The position numbers and the translations under genes are program-made. 64,000 nucleotides of DNA, taken from Pseudomonas fluorescens (lineage in GTDB: Bacteria; Pseudomonadota; Gammaproteobacteria; Pseudomonadales; Pseudomonadaceae). Below, piece after piece: positions 53,952-63,288 of the stretch (position 1 is its first letter; every line of letters begins with the position of its first letter). A model generated the notes under the pieces. It was not told where the DNA came from and searched no databases. It worked only from the letters and a program-made list of their open reading frames with translations. The stretch spans positions 62,001 through 126,000 of the forward strand of contig NZ_JAGGOF010000045.1 of assembly GCF_018614775.1 (NCBI RefSeq), in the 5' to 3' direction.

Positions 53952-55004
53952 ATGAATGAGCCTGTCATGGCTGTGGGCCGCTGCCGCCCGCCAGTGCTGC
54001 GCAGAGTCGCGTTGCTGGCATCGGTGCTCTCGCTGCTGGGCTCTGCCGTGTTGTCGGCACCGGTGATGGCCGTTGCGGCGTCGACCTCCGATGTCATCTA
54101 CTCCGTCGAATCGGCCAAGGCCAGCAAGACCCTGATGCTCGATGTGGTCCATGCCGGCCCGCGCCTGGTGGCGGTCGGTGACCGGGGGCACATTGTCTAC
54201 TCGGACGACCAGGGCCGCTCCTGGAGCCAGGCCAAGGTGCCGACCCGCCAACTGCTCACCGCCGTATTTTTCGTCGACGACAAACACGGTTGGGCCGTCG
54301 GTCACGACGCACAGATCCTCGCCAGCGAGGACGGTGGCAGCACCTGGACCAGGCAATTCGAAGACCTCACCCGTGAAGCGCCGCTGCTGGATGTCTGGTT
54401 CAAGGATGCCAGCAACGGCTTCGCCGTCGGCGCCTACGGTGCGTTGCTGGAAACCACCGACGGCGGCAAGCACTGGGAAGACGCCAGCGACCGCCTCGAC
54501 AACGAAGACCAGTTCCACCTCAACGCGATCACCGCGGTGAAAGACGCCGGCCTGTTCATCGTCGGCGAGGCCGGCAGCATGTTCCGCTCCGCCGATTGGG
54601 GCCAGACCTGGGAAAAACTCGAGGGCCCTTACGAAGGCTCGCTCTTTGGCGTGATCGGCACTGCCCAGCCTTCGACGCTGTTGGCCTACGGCTTGCGCGG
54701 CAATCTCTATCGCTCCACCGACTTTGGCAGCACTTGGGAGCAGGTCGAACTCAAGGCCGCCCGTGGCGCCCTGGAATTTGGCCTGTCGGGGGCCACGCTG
54801 CTGGCGGACGGTTCCATCGTGATCGTCGGCAACGGCGGCAGCGTGGTACGCAGCACCGACGACGGCGTGAGCTTCAACGTGTTCAACCGCCCGGACCGGA
54901 TTTCGGTATCGGCGGTCACCGCGGCGGGCAATGGCAACCTGATCTTGGCGGGGCAGGGCGGCGTGCGCGCCACGACGTCAACCGGTGCTGAACTGAGCAA
55001 ATGA
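53952..55004 (+). CDS. Exported YCF48-like (Asp-box) beta-propeller
   Basis: A 350-residue protein with an N-terminal signal sequence (hydrophobic segment RRVALLASVLSLLGSAVLSA, then VMAVAAS). About six Asp-box repeats follow (SDDQGRSW, SEDGGSTW, TTDGGKHW, SADWGQTW, STDFGSTW, STDDGVSF), as in YCF48/HCF136 assembly factors. The start at 53952 follows AAAGG. It precedes an RND exporter by 43 bases. In Pseudomonas these two often occur with DUF1302 and DUF1329 genes, which are not present here. Confidence 0.88.
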   Translation: MNEPVMAVGRCRPPVLRRVALLASVLSLLGSAVLSAPVMAVAASTSDVIYSVESAKASKTLMLDVVHAGPRLVAVGDRGHIVYSDDQGRSWSQAKVPTRQLLTAVFFVDDKHGWAVGHDAQILASEDGGSTWTRQFEDLTREAPLLDVWFKDASNGFAVGAYGALLETTDGGKHWEDASDRLDNEDQFHLNAITAVKDAGLFIVGEAGSMFRSADWGQTWEKLEGPYEGSLFGVIGTAQPSTLLAYGLRGNLYRSTDFGSTWEQVELKAARGALEFGLSGATLLADGSIVIVGNGGSVVRSTDDGVSFNVFNRPDRISVSAVTAAGNGNLILAGQGGVRATTSTGAELSK

Positions 55005-55047
55005 GTCGAGCCTGCACGACGGGCATAAAAACAAGAAGGCGCAACCC

Positions 55048-57423
55048 ATGAGCAGTCATCACCAAGACAAGGCGACGTTTCTCGAACGCCTGATTTTCAA
55101 TAACCGCCCGGCAGTGATCATCATTTGCCTGCTGGTCAGCGTTTTCCTGTTCTGGCAGGCCACGCTGATCCGGCCGTCCACCAGCTTCGAAAAAATGATC
55201 CCGCTCAAACATCCTTTCATCGAGAAGATGCTTGAGCACCGCAACGACCTGGCGAACCTGGGCAACACGGTGCGGATTTCGGTGGAAGCCACCGACGGCG
55301 ACATCTTCTCCAAGGAGTACATGGAGACCCTGCGCCAGATCCACGACGAGGTCTTCTACATTCCGGGCGTCGACCGCTCCGGACTCAAGTCGCTGTGGAG
55401 CCCGAGCGTGCGCTGGACCGAAGTGACGGAGGAGGGCTTTGCCGGCGGCGAGGTGATTCCCCAGAGCTACAACGGCTCGGCCGACAGCCTCGACCTGCTG
55501 CGCAACAACGTCCTCAAATCCGGTCAGGTCGGACGGCTGGTTGCCAACGATTTCAAGTCGAGCATCATCGACATCCCGTTGCTGGAGTCCTATCCGGACC
55601 CACAGGACCAGGGCAAGCTGCTGGCGCTGGACTACCAGAAATTCTCCCACGAGCTTGAAGACAAGATCCGCAACAAGTTCGAGGCGCAGAACCACAACGT
55701 GCAGATCCACATCGTCGGCTTCGCCAAGAAGGTCGGCGACCTGATCGATGGCCTGATCATGGTGGTGATGTTCTTCGGCGTGGCCTTCGTCATCACGCTG
55801 ATCCTGTTGTACTGGTTCACGAACTGCATGCGCAGCACCGTCGCGGTATTGAGCACCACGCTGGTGGCGGTGGTCTGGCAACTGGGATTGATGCATGCCG
55901 CCGGTTTCGGCCTTGATCCATACTCGATGCTGGTGCCGTTCCTGATCTTCGCCATCGGTATTTCCCACGGCGTGCAGAAGATCAACGGCATCGCCTTGCA
56001 ATCCAGCGAAGCGGACAACGCCCTCACGGCGGCACGGCGCACCTTTCGCCAGTTGTTCCTGCCGGGGATGATCGCGATCCTGGCGGACGCCGTCGGCTTC
56101 ATTACCTTGCTGATCATCGACATCGGCGTGATCCGCGAGCTGGCCATTGGCGCATCCATCGGCGTGGCGGTGATCGTGTTCACCAACCTGATCCTGCTGC
56201 CGGTGGCAATTTCCTACGTCGGCATCAGCAAGCGCGCCGTCGAGCGCAGCAAGAAAGACGCGACCCGCGAGCATCCGTTCTGGCGCATGCTGTCGAACTT
56301 CGCCAGTGCCAAAGTCGCGCCGGTGTCCATTGCCCTGGCCGTGATCGCCTTTGGCGGTGGCCTCTGGTACAGCCAGAACCTGAAGATCGGCGACCTCGAC
56401 CAGGGCGCCCCGGAGTTGCGCCCGGACTCACGCTACAACCAGGACAACAATTTCATCATCAGCAACTACTCCACCAGCTCCGATGTACTGGTGGTGATGG
56501 TCAAAACCAAGGCCGAAGGCTGCTCGCGCTACGAAGCCATGGCGCCGATCGATGAGCTGATGTGGAAGATGCAGAACACCGAGGGCGTGCAGTCGGCGAT
56601 TTCCCTGGTGACCGTGTCCAAGCAGATGATCAAGGGCATGAACGAGGGCAACCTCAAGTGGGAAACCCTGTCGCGCAACCCTGACGTGCTGAACAACTCC
56701 ATCGCCCGGGCCGATGGCCTGTACAACAACAGCTGCTCCCTGGCGCCGGTGCTGGTGTTCCTCAACGATCACAAGGCTGAGACCCTGGACCGTGCAGTCG
56801 CGGCGGTGCAGGCCTTCGCCAAGGAAAACAACCGCGACGGCCTGGAGTTCATCCTGGCGGCCGGTAACGCCGGCATCGAAGCGGCCACCAACGAAGTGAT
56901 CAAGGAATCGGAGCTGACCATCCTGATCCTGGTGTACATCTGCGTGGCAACCATGTGCATGATCACCTTCCGTTCCTGGGCGGCGACGCTGTGCATCGTC
57001 CTGCCGCTGGTGCTGACCTCGGTCCTGGGCAACGCGCTGATGGCTTTCATGGGCATCGGCGTGAAGGTCGCGACGTTGCCGGTGGTGGCGCTGGGCGTGG
57101 GGATTGGCGTCGACTACGGCATCTACATCTACAGCCGCCTCGAAAGCTTCCTGCGGGCCGGGTTACCGTTGCAGGAGGCTTACTACCAGACGCTGAAGTC
57201 CACCGGTAAAGCCGTACTGTTCACCGGCCTGTGCCTGGCCATCGGCGTGTGCACCTGGATCTTCTCGGCCATCAAGTTCCAGGCCGACATGGGCTTGATG
57301 CTGACGTTCATGCTGCTTTGGAACATGTTCGGCGCGCTGTGGCTGCTGCCGGCGCTGGCGCGGTTCCTGATCAAACCGGAGAAACTGGCGGGGCAGAAGG
57401 GTAATTCGTTGTTTGCCCATTGA
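55048..57423 (+). CDS. RND/MMPL-superfamily exporter
   Basis: A 791-residue inner-membrane protein with two homologous halves, each one membrane segment, a large periplasmic loop, then five segments. The second half has GVGIGVDYGIYIYSR, a family motif. Short loops and overall length place it with hydrophobe/lipid transporters (MMPL, HpnN-like) and not multidrug AcrB. It forms an operon with the YCF48 protein, which may act as periplasmic partner. Cargo unknown. Confidence 0.88.
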   Translation: MSSHHQDKATFLERLIFNNRPAVIIICLLVSVFLFWQATLIRPSTSFEKMIPLKHPFIEKMLEHRNDLANLGNTVRISVEATDGDIFSKEYMETLRQIHDEVFYIPGVDRSGLKSLWSPSVRWTEVTEEGFAGGEVIPQSYNGSADSLDLLRNNVLKSGQVGRLVANDFKSSIIDIPLLESYPDPQDQGKLLALDYQKFSHELEDKIRNKFEAQNHNVQIHIVGFAKKVGDLIDGLIMVVMFFGVAFVITLILLYWFTNCMRSTVAVLSTTLVAVVWQLGLMHAAGFGLDPYSMLVPFLIFAIGISHGVQKINGIALQSSEADNALTAARRTFRQLFLPGMIAILADAVGFITLLIIDIGVIRELAIGASIGVAVIVFTNLILLPVAISYVGISKRAVERSKKDATREHPFWRMLSNFASAKVAPVSIALAVIAFGGGLWYSQNLKIGDLDQGAPELRPDSRYNQDNNFIISNYSTSSDVLVVMVKTKAEGCSRYEAMAPIDELMWKMQNTEGVQSAISLVTVSKQMIKGMNEGNLKWETLSRNPDVLNNSIARADGLYNNSCSLAPVLVFLNDHKAETLDRAVAAVQAFAKENNRDGLEFILAAGNAGIEAATNEVIKESELTILILVYICVATMCMITFRSWAATLCIVLPLVLTSVLGNALMAFMGIGVKVATLPVVALGVGIGVDYGIYIYSRLESFLRAGLPLQEAYYQTLKSTGKAVLFTGLCLAIGVCTWIFSAIKFQADMGLMLTFMLLWNMFGALWLLPALARFLIKPEKLAGQKGNSLFAH

Positions 57424-57430
57424 CCGATAT

Positions 57431-57457
57431 CTGTGGGAGCAAACTTTGCTCCCACAG
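57431..57457. terminator. REP-derived hairpin between convergent genes
   Basis: CTGTGGGAGCAAA-C-TTTGCTCCCACAG, a 13-base-pair stem made of two half REPs, eight bases after the RND stop and 35 bases before the end of the convergent toxin-like gene. It probably acts as a bidirectional terminator. Confidence 0.65.
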
Positions 57458-57491
57458 AACGGGGATAAATCCCCTCGCCACAAGGACTCGA

Positions 57492-60400
57492 TCAAGGCGC
57501 CAACGGCAAGAACCTGCGCTGGGCCAACGGCCTGCCGATCTGTCCTCGATGCACATTCACCACCGCGTAGGGGCTGTTAGCCCTGGCGAGCATTGAATAG
57601 TAGTGCTCCATGCGTTGTTCCCTGTTTTTCAGATGCGCGACGCTGAAGTCGGCTTTCGGCGTATCGGCCGTTTCGTAGTGAAAATGCGCGTACCAGAGGG
57701 GCCGGCCGTCACGGTCATTGATGGCGTACTCCTGAAGAAAATCCTTGCGCGGGCCTTTCAAGGCGGTGCGGTCACCCAAGCGAGCCACTTGGATCAAGTC
57801 TTTGTCGAACAGGTAGCGCAGGTTGCTGTCGGTGGGCGGCAGTTTCAAGCTCAGTTCGGTGCGCAGTTCGCTGCCCCTGGCACTCAGGCGGGACACGGCG
57901 TCGGATAGTTGATCCAGCAGTGTTTGCTCTGCGGCGGTGCGCGGTGTGGTCGAGGCGGTGAGGGCTCTTTCGAGTTCCTCGGTGAGCTTGCGGTAGCGGC
58001 TGCCCTCGTTGTTCATGATCTCTTCGATTTCCTGAGGAAAGCGGCAGCGTATTTTGTAGCGTTCGGCGCTGGCTAAACGGTTCTCCAGTTGCTCGAGCAA
58101 TCTGCGCGCATCGCCCTTGACCGCCCTGATCGACCGGGTGCTTGGGACAGGCGCGGGGCGTGGGGTGTCGACCACATCCCAGACGTCGTCGTGTTGCGAA
58201 TACGTGGCGAGCAACTGGTTGTCGGCTTCCGAGCGCAGCTCGACGACATCAATGGGCAGGCGGGTGCCCGCCGGTTTCAAATCACCGATCAGCACGCCAC
58301 TGTGGCGGGTCTTGATGACCTTTTTTTGCAGGTGCCCGGTCGATACCTTGGAGTGTTTTGGCGCACGCTTGCGTGGCGTTGGCTCGGGTTTGATTTCTGC
58401 CGCGAGTTTCCCGGAAACCTCCTGGTAAAGCCCCTCGACCAGATTGATCAGCCTGTCGAAATAGGTTTCGTTGATGTCGTCCGGGTAGAGGGCCTTTGTC
58501 CCCCTCAACGCATCCAGGGTCTTGCCGTATTGCTCGGTCAGGCTTGCCAGCACCTCGAGTTGTTCTGACGCAGGCAGATCGTACATTCGCAGGTCATGGT
58601 GGGAGCGCATCTGCTCCGCCAATGGCATGACAATGCGAAGCAGGCTTTCGGCCAGGCTCGATTGCAAATTCTTCACGGACAGAATGGGAAGGGTGGAGAG
58701 TTGCAAGGTCTTGCTGCCGATGGCATTTCTCTCATCGAGGGGGCGGCCCCTGGTCAGGCGCTCGAACGCCTGTGCGCCCGCCGGATCGAGATTCAGTAGC
58801 CGCTCCAGATAGTCGTCCTTGAGTTCCAGCCAGTGGATCGCCCGATCATTGATGTCGCTCATGGTGTCGAGGTACTTCCGGTACGGCTCGAGGTTGTAAG
58901 CGACGATTTCCCTGAAGTCGCGACCCCAGTGAAACTGGGGATGGGCTTGTTGGGTGGCGACGTAATCCTTTTGGGTGATCAGGAACGCCTTGCGGGCATT
59001 GTTGATCACGTTTTCCATCAGCCCATGCAGGTAGCCAGGCGGGAACCCGATGCCCAGGCTGGCACGTTCGGGTGCGCTGTCCGCCATCTTCAGGTAAATC
59101 TCGGTCTGCTCCTGTAGCAGGTCGTAGAACGTCTTGCGCTTCTGGGCACGCTGGGCTTCGGTGTAGTTGCCATCCTCGGTTCGGGTCATGACCTGCTGGG
59201 CCACGTCCAGGGCTTTTTGTCGATCATCGTCTTTTTCAATCCATCGGTTGTGTTCCTCGGTCAGTTGCCGGACGCGCTGGAGGTTGATACGGCGCTGCGC
59301 CTCCACCCGCTTGGGCGGCATGCCGCCACGCAGGCGCAGGCGCAGATCCAGCGACCAGTTGCCCTGGCCGTCCGACTTCAAGGGCGGGCCACTGGCGTTT
59401 GGGTCGCGCGGATCGACAATCGTCACGCTGCCATCCGTTTCGGGGCTGACCTGATACAGGCGGTCTTCAACCAGCGCATGCCACCTGTTGGCGATCACGT
59501 ATAGGCCGGTGTTAGGGCCATAGCCAATCGCTTCGGGCAGTGACGCGGGCCGCGGCAGTTGCACCCGCAGCAGGTAGTTGTGCTGTGCCGATGTCAAACG
59601 GTGACGGGCGTTGGCGAAGCCGAAGTCCAGGTACCCGCTGGCGGTGGCGGAGTGCTTGCCGGGCAGGGCCGCGGGCTGTTCAACCAGGCTGGGTGGAGGG
59701 GGCGCTGGCCATTGTTCGGGTATGACGCGCGGCGCGGGCGTACGCATGGCCTGTTGCTGGGCCGCTTCGGGCACCGGCAGGTGGACTGGGCGGATGGCGG
59801 GGAACTGGCTCACCAGCATACCGAGGTTGACCAGCAAGTCGACGGCGGCCAGCTCCCTTGCCACCGGGTCTTGGCTGCTCAGCGCCGGAATATCATGACT
59901 GGCACTGGCCATCAGGTTCCAGAGCCAGGCGGTGGCCATGACCGGGCCCCGCAGCAACGGCATCAGCAGCGAGTTGAAGATCAGGTTGCCGCCTTCCAGC
60001 AGCACGGCCCAGCGGCTTTCACTGTTGGACACCGAGTCCCGGTCCGCCTGGGTGACCAGGGCGTGCGCATTGCTGCGGTAGAGGCAGGGCATCAGGTCGC
60101 CGTTGCGTAGCCACTTTTGCAGCTCGGCGCTGCTTTCGTCGTCGACCGCGAGTGTTGCCGGGGCAGGCTTCGCGGGAAGGCTGAACTCGTCGCCCTGGAA
60201 GAAGCGCACGATGTGCGGCTCGACGAAGCCGCCGTCGGCATAGATCCGCCGTGCGGTGTCGGACATCCAGGTCAGAATGCTTTCTTGCAGGTCCCCAGGG
60301 GTGACGATGGCCTGCAACAGTGCCTGGCGTGTCGGGTACTCCTGCAACGCAGGGGAATAGAGCGGTCGATAGAGCAGGTGCGGGCCGGTGCTGACGTCTT

Positions 60401-62174
60401 GCGGCTCGATCATGAACATGTTGGTCACGATGTCAGGCTGAGCCCCGGGTTTGCACAGGAAGGCCAGGTGCCGAATCGTCACGGCTCGACCATCGAGTTT
60501 CTGCCCGTCGACATCGGGTTGCAGGACGGCTGCAAGCAGACGCAGGCCCGGGCGGGTCATGCCGTTTTTCTGCTCCAGCAGGTGTTGCAGCGCCTCCAAC
60601 TGCAGTTGCGCTGGCATCTGGTCGGTGAACATACGTTGCCGTTGCCGCGCGTGAGGCAAATCGTCCACCAGCCGCTGTTGCAAGTAGCGAGGGTAGGTCG
60701 CGCCAATATCGACCTGTTCGATCAGCCCGTTCTTGCGGGTAATGAAATCCGGCGTCAGCCACGCCGGCAACGCCAATCCCAGGCGATGGCCGAGCACCAG
60801 GTTGGCACTGGGACGAGCGACGAGGTTGTGGATCGCCAGGTCGGTCAGGCTCATGGTTTTTTTCTCGATGATCCCGACCGTACCGGGATAACCAGCGGCC
60901 ACGGTGAAGGTCAGCTCGACGTCATCGGGGTGGAAATGGCTGGGTGGAGCCCTGTCCAGGCGGTTGTCGTTGGTCTGCTGCATCTGTTTGACCAAGGCGT
61001 CGGCCGTGAAGGCCTTGATGTCCTGGACGTCGCTGAGATAGGTCCGGCCCAGGCTGCGCTGCTTGGCACTGGCCACCGTCAGGCTGAGGTGTTGGAAGTG
61101 GGTTCGATCAACACTGGACGCATTCTTCAGCCAAGCGGGCAACAACGGCTCAAGGCGGGCTGATATTTCCGGCGTGAGGCGCGGCGCGTCAAGCAGGTAG
61201 CGGGCGGGGTCGCTCAGGTCCTGATACAACGTCGTCAGGGCTTGCAGGCCAATTCGCGCAGGCAACTGCACCGCTTGCAGGTCCGCCAGTTGCTGTTCCA
61301 GGATCATGGCCGCCTGGACATCGAAGGCATTGCCGCCGATTTCGTTGCGTTGACAGGTGATGGTGTCGACGACGTACTGGCTGGCGATGCGCGTGCTCCA
61401 GTAACGGTTGAAAGCCTCCAGGGAGGAAAAGGATTGCACGGCGCTGCCAGGGCTGCACAGCAGATAGAGGGTTGCACCTTGGGCCAAGTGAGCGAGGAGG
61501 ATCTCGCTGCCGATCAGGACGCTGCTGACGCCGCCCTGGCTGATCACGGTCTCCAGGCTGTAGGCGTAGACCGGAGAAGGGTTGTTGTGAAAAAAACGCA
61601 GGTCGCGGTCCGGCCAGCGGACAATCTGGTCCAGCGCCTCGCGCGCCTGATCCGTGAGGCCTGGCTGTTGCAGGCCGCGGATCTGCAGGACGTTCTTGAG
61701 CACATCACTGAACCAGCGCCAGCGACTGACGCCGTCGTGACCGTCGATCTCGGCATTCCAATAACCGGTCAGCGCATCCTGCAGTCCGATCGGTGCGGTC
61801 CAGGGCAATTCGGTCAACAATTTCTTGATGTCCTGCATGTCCACCTTGCGCTCGGCCCACCTGAGGGGGTGCGGCATTCTTTCGCTCAGAAAGCAGGAAA
61901 GCCCCCCGGCATCCCTGAAGTCCCAGGGCGTGCCCAGGGCCAGATAGTCGAGGACGCGGGGCATGAAAGGCTGGACTCGCCAGGCACGATCAGCTGCATT
62001 CGGCGTCGCCAGTTGGAGCTGGGACAGGTCGAAGGACAATGAGGGGTACTGTTTCTGGATGGCTTGTTCGAGCATGCGCCGGGCGACCTGTTCGAAGGTC
62101 GGGCGACTGGCGAATTGCAGGCTGACGGTTAGCGCAAGGGCAGACGCGCTGTCAGCCGGGGCGGGCGAGGTCAT
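57492..62174 (-). CDS. Very large dermonecrotic-toxin-domain (DUF6543-like) candidate effector
   Basis: A 1560-residue orphan protein. The pattern GPHLLYRPLYSPALQEYPTR near residue 600 and the N-terminal region are what I recall from large Pseudomonas proteins annotated with a dermonecrotic toxin domain; this needs a profile search. Two hydrophobic stretches near residues 720-750 and 770-785 could insert into a membrane. A proline-rich stretch (about 805-830), coiled-coil-like charged helices (about 950-1010) and a basic linker (about 1255-1290) follow. There is no signal peptide. AAGGA precedes the ATG at 62174. No immunity or chaperone gene is adjacent. Confidence 0.7.
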   Translation of the reverse strand: MTSPAPADSASALALTVSLQFASRPTFEQVARRMLEQAIQKQYPSLSFDLSQLQLATPNAADRAWRVQPFMPRVLDYLALGTPWDFRDAGGLSCFLSERMPHPLRWAERKVDMQDIKKLLTELPWTAPIGLQDALTGYWNAEIDGHDGVSRWRWFSDVLKNVLQIRGLQQPGLTDQAREALDQIVRWPDRDLRFFHNNPSPVYAYSLETVISQGGVSSVLIGSEILLAHLAQGATLYLLCSPGSAVQSFSSLEAFNRYWSTRIASQYVVDTITCQRNEIGGNAFDVQAAMILEQQLADLQAVQLPARIGLQALTTLYQDLSDPARYLLDAPRLTPEISARLEPLLPAWLKNASSVDRTHFQHLSLTVASAKQRSLGRTYLSDVQDIKAFTADALVKQMQQTNDNRLDRAPPSHFHPDDVELTFTVAAGYPGTVGIIEKKTMSLTDLAIHNLVARPSANLVLGHRLGLALPAWLTPDFITRKNGLIEQVDIGATYPRYLQQRLVDDLPHARQRQRMFTDQMPAQLQLEALQHLLEQKNGMTRPGLRLLAAVLQPDVDGQKLDGRAVTIRHLAFLCKPGAQPDIVTNMFMIEPQDVSTGPHLLYRPLYSPALQEYPTRQALLQAIVTPGDLQESILTWMSDTARRIYADGGFVEPHIVRFFQGDEFSLPAKPAPATLAVDDESSAELQKWLRNGDLMPCLYRSNAHALVTQADRDSVSNSESRWAVLLEGGNLIFNSLLMPLLRGPVMATAWLWNLMASASHDIPALSSQDPVARELAAVDLLVNLGMLVSQFPAIRPVHLPVPEAAQQQAMRTPAPRVIPEQWPAPPPPSLVEQPAALPGKHSATASGYLDFGFANARHRLTSAQHNYLLRVQLPRPASLPEAIGYGPNTGLYVIANRWHALVEDRLYQVSPETDGSVTIVDPRDPNASGPPLKSDGQGNWSLDLRLRLRGGMPPKRVEAQRRINLQRVRQLTEEHNRWIEKDDDRQKALDVAQQVMTRTEDGNYTEAQRAQKRKTFYDLLQEQTEIYLKMADSAPERASLGIGFPPGYLHGLMENVINNARKAFLITQKDYVATQQAHPQFHWGRDFREIVAYNLEPYRKYLDTMSDINDRAIHWLELKDDYLERLLNLDPAGAQAFERLTRGRPLDERNAIGSKTLQLSTLPILSVKNLQSSLAESLLRIVMPLAEQMRSHHDLRMYDLPASEQLEVLASLTEQYGKTLDALRGTKALYPDDINETYFDRLINLVEGLYQEVSGKLAAEIKPEPTPRKRAPKHSKVSTGHLQKKVIKTRHSGVLIGDLKPAGTRLPIDVVELRSEADNQLLATYSQHDDVWDVVDTPRPAPVPSTRSIRAVKGDARRLLEQLENRLASAERYKIRCRFPQEIEEIMNNEGSRYRKLTEELERALTASTTPRTAAEQTLLDQLSDAVSRLSARGSELRTELSLKLPPTDSNLRYLFDKDLIQVARLGDRTALKGPRKDFLQEYAINDRDGRPLWYAHFHYETADTPKADFSVAHLKNREQRMEHYYSMLARANSPYAVVNVHRGQIGRPLAQRRFLPLAP

Positions 62175-62302
62175 AGGAAGTCCTTTTCATAAACGCATGG
62201 CCGTCGGATGACGACCTGAAAAGTATCGACTTCTGTGTCTCGCAGGGGCGGTAGATAAATACCGCCCTGGCGGCTGCGGGGTGTGTCAGGCCCGTCGTGG
62301 AA

Positions 62303-63022
62303 TCAGGCTGGATCGGCGCCCAGCACAACGTTCAGCGCGCTGCGGGCATCGTCCAGTTGCACCAGCGTGGCATGGCGGGCACCGAGGGCGTCGCGGTTCT
62401 CGATGGCGGTGAGAATCGCCCGGTGTCGCGGCATCGCCAGCTCGTGCAAGTTGGGCCGCTGGTTGGAATGCTTGAGCGCTTCGGCGATGGCCACCGACAG
62501 CATGTTGCACAGGTTGGCGAGCAGGTCGTTGTGGGTCGCATCGGCGATCCGGCTATGGAAATCCAGGTCCGGTTGCAGCAGGGCTTCGGGCGTCGGTGCC
62601 GCGTCCATGCGCTCATAGGCTTCGCGGATAGAGGCGATGTCGTCGTCGGTGGCGAATTGCGCAGCGAGGGCAGCGGCAGCGGGTTCGATGATGCTGCGAA
62701 CGCTGGTCAGCAAACCGAAGAACTCATTTTGCGGGCTGCTTTGCATCAACCAGTGCAACACGTCCGGGTCGAGCATGTGCCATTCCTTACGGGCCTTGAC
62801 CACCGTACCCACCCGCGGCCGCGAATACACCAGGCCCTTGGCGACCAGCACCCGCGTGGCTTCGCGCAGCACCGGCCGGCTGACGGCGTACTCCTCGCAC
62901 AACAAGGCTTCGGCGGGCAGTTTGTCGTCCGGCTTGAAGCGCCCTGAAACGATCTGCATGCCCAGTTCCTGGACGATGCGCGCGTGCATGCTTTTGCGGT
63001 CGGAGGGTTTACGGTAATCCAT
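62303..63022 (-). CDS. GntR/FadR-family transcriptional regulator
   Basis: A 239-residue regulator with N-terminal winged helix (LPAEALLCEEYAVSRPVLREATRVLVAKGLV) and the all-helical FadR/FCD effector domain with metal-binding-type D/H residues (DLDFHSRI, and later NLHELAMPRHRAIL). The start at 63022 (MDYRKPSDRK) was chosen over the frame start 13 codons upstream. It lies downstream of the sugar-acid dehydratase gene on the same strand and probably represses it in the absence of a sugar acid. Confidence 0.9.
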   Translation of the reverse strand: MDYRKPSDRKSMHARIVQELGMQIVSGRFKPDDKLPAEALLCEEYAVSRPVLREATRVLVAKGLVYSRPRVGTVVKARKEWHMLDPDVLHWLMQSSPQNEFFGLLTSVRSIIEPAAAALAAQFATDDDIASIREAYERMDAAPTPEALLQPDLDFHSRIADATHNDLLANLCNMLSVAIAEALKHSNQRPNLHELAMPRHRAILTAIENRDALGARHATLVQLDDARSALNVVLGADPA

Positions 63023-63121
63023 GGGAAGCGGCGCGATCCGGTGGGAGGAGGTGCTGCGCATGATAGCAGGCGCGGGGAGGGCGGGTCGCTAGTGCGATTT
63101 CATGTAGACGCGGCCCCCCTG

Positions 63122-63213
63122 ATGTGGGAGCGGGCTTGCTCGCGAAAGCGGTGTATCAGTCGCCACGGATGTAGCTGACATACCGCTTTCGCGAGCAAGC
63201 CCGCTCCCACAGG
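63122..63213. repeat. REP pair (REPIN), inverted
   Basis: GTGGGAGCGGGCTTGCTCGC at the left and its perfect mirror at the right. A further half-copy (AGCCCGCTCCCACAGGG) is at 63263-63279. It fills the gap between the FadR and dehydratase genes. Confidence 0.88.
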
Positions 63214-63288
63214 GGATTGTTGGCGGACTGGATGTCCGGACCGCCTCGAAATCACTGTGCTAGCCCGCTCCCACAGGGATGGGTGAGG

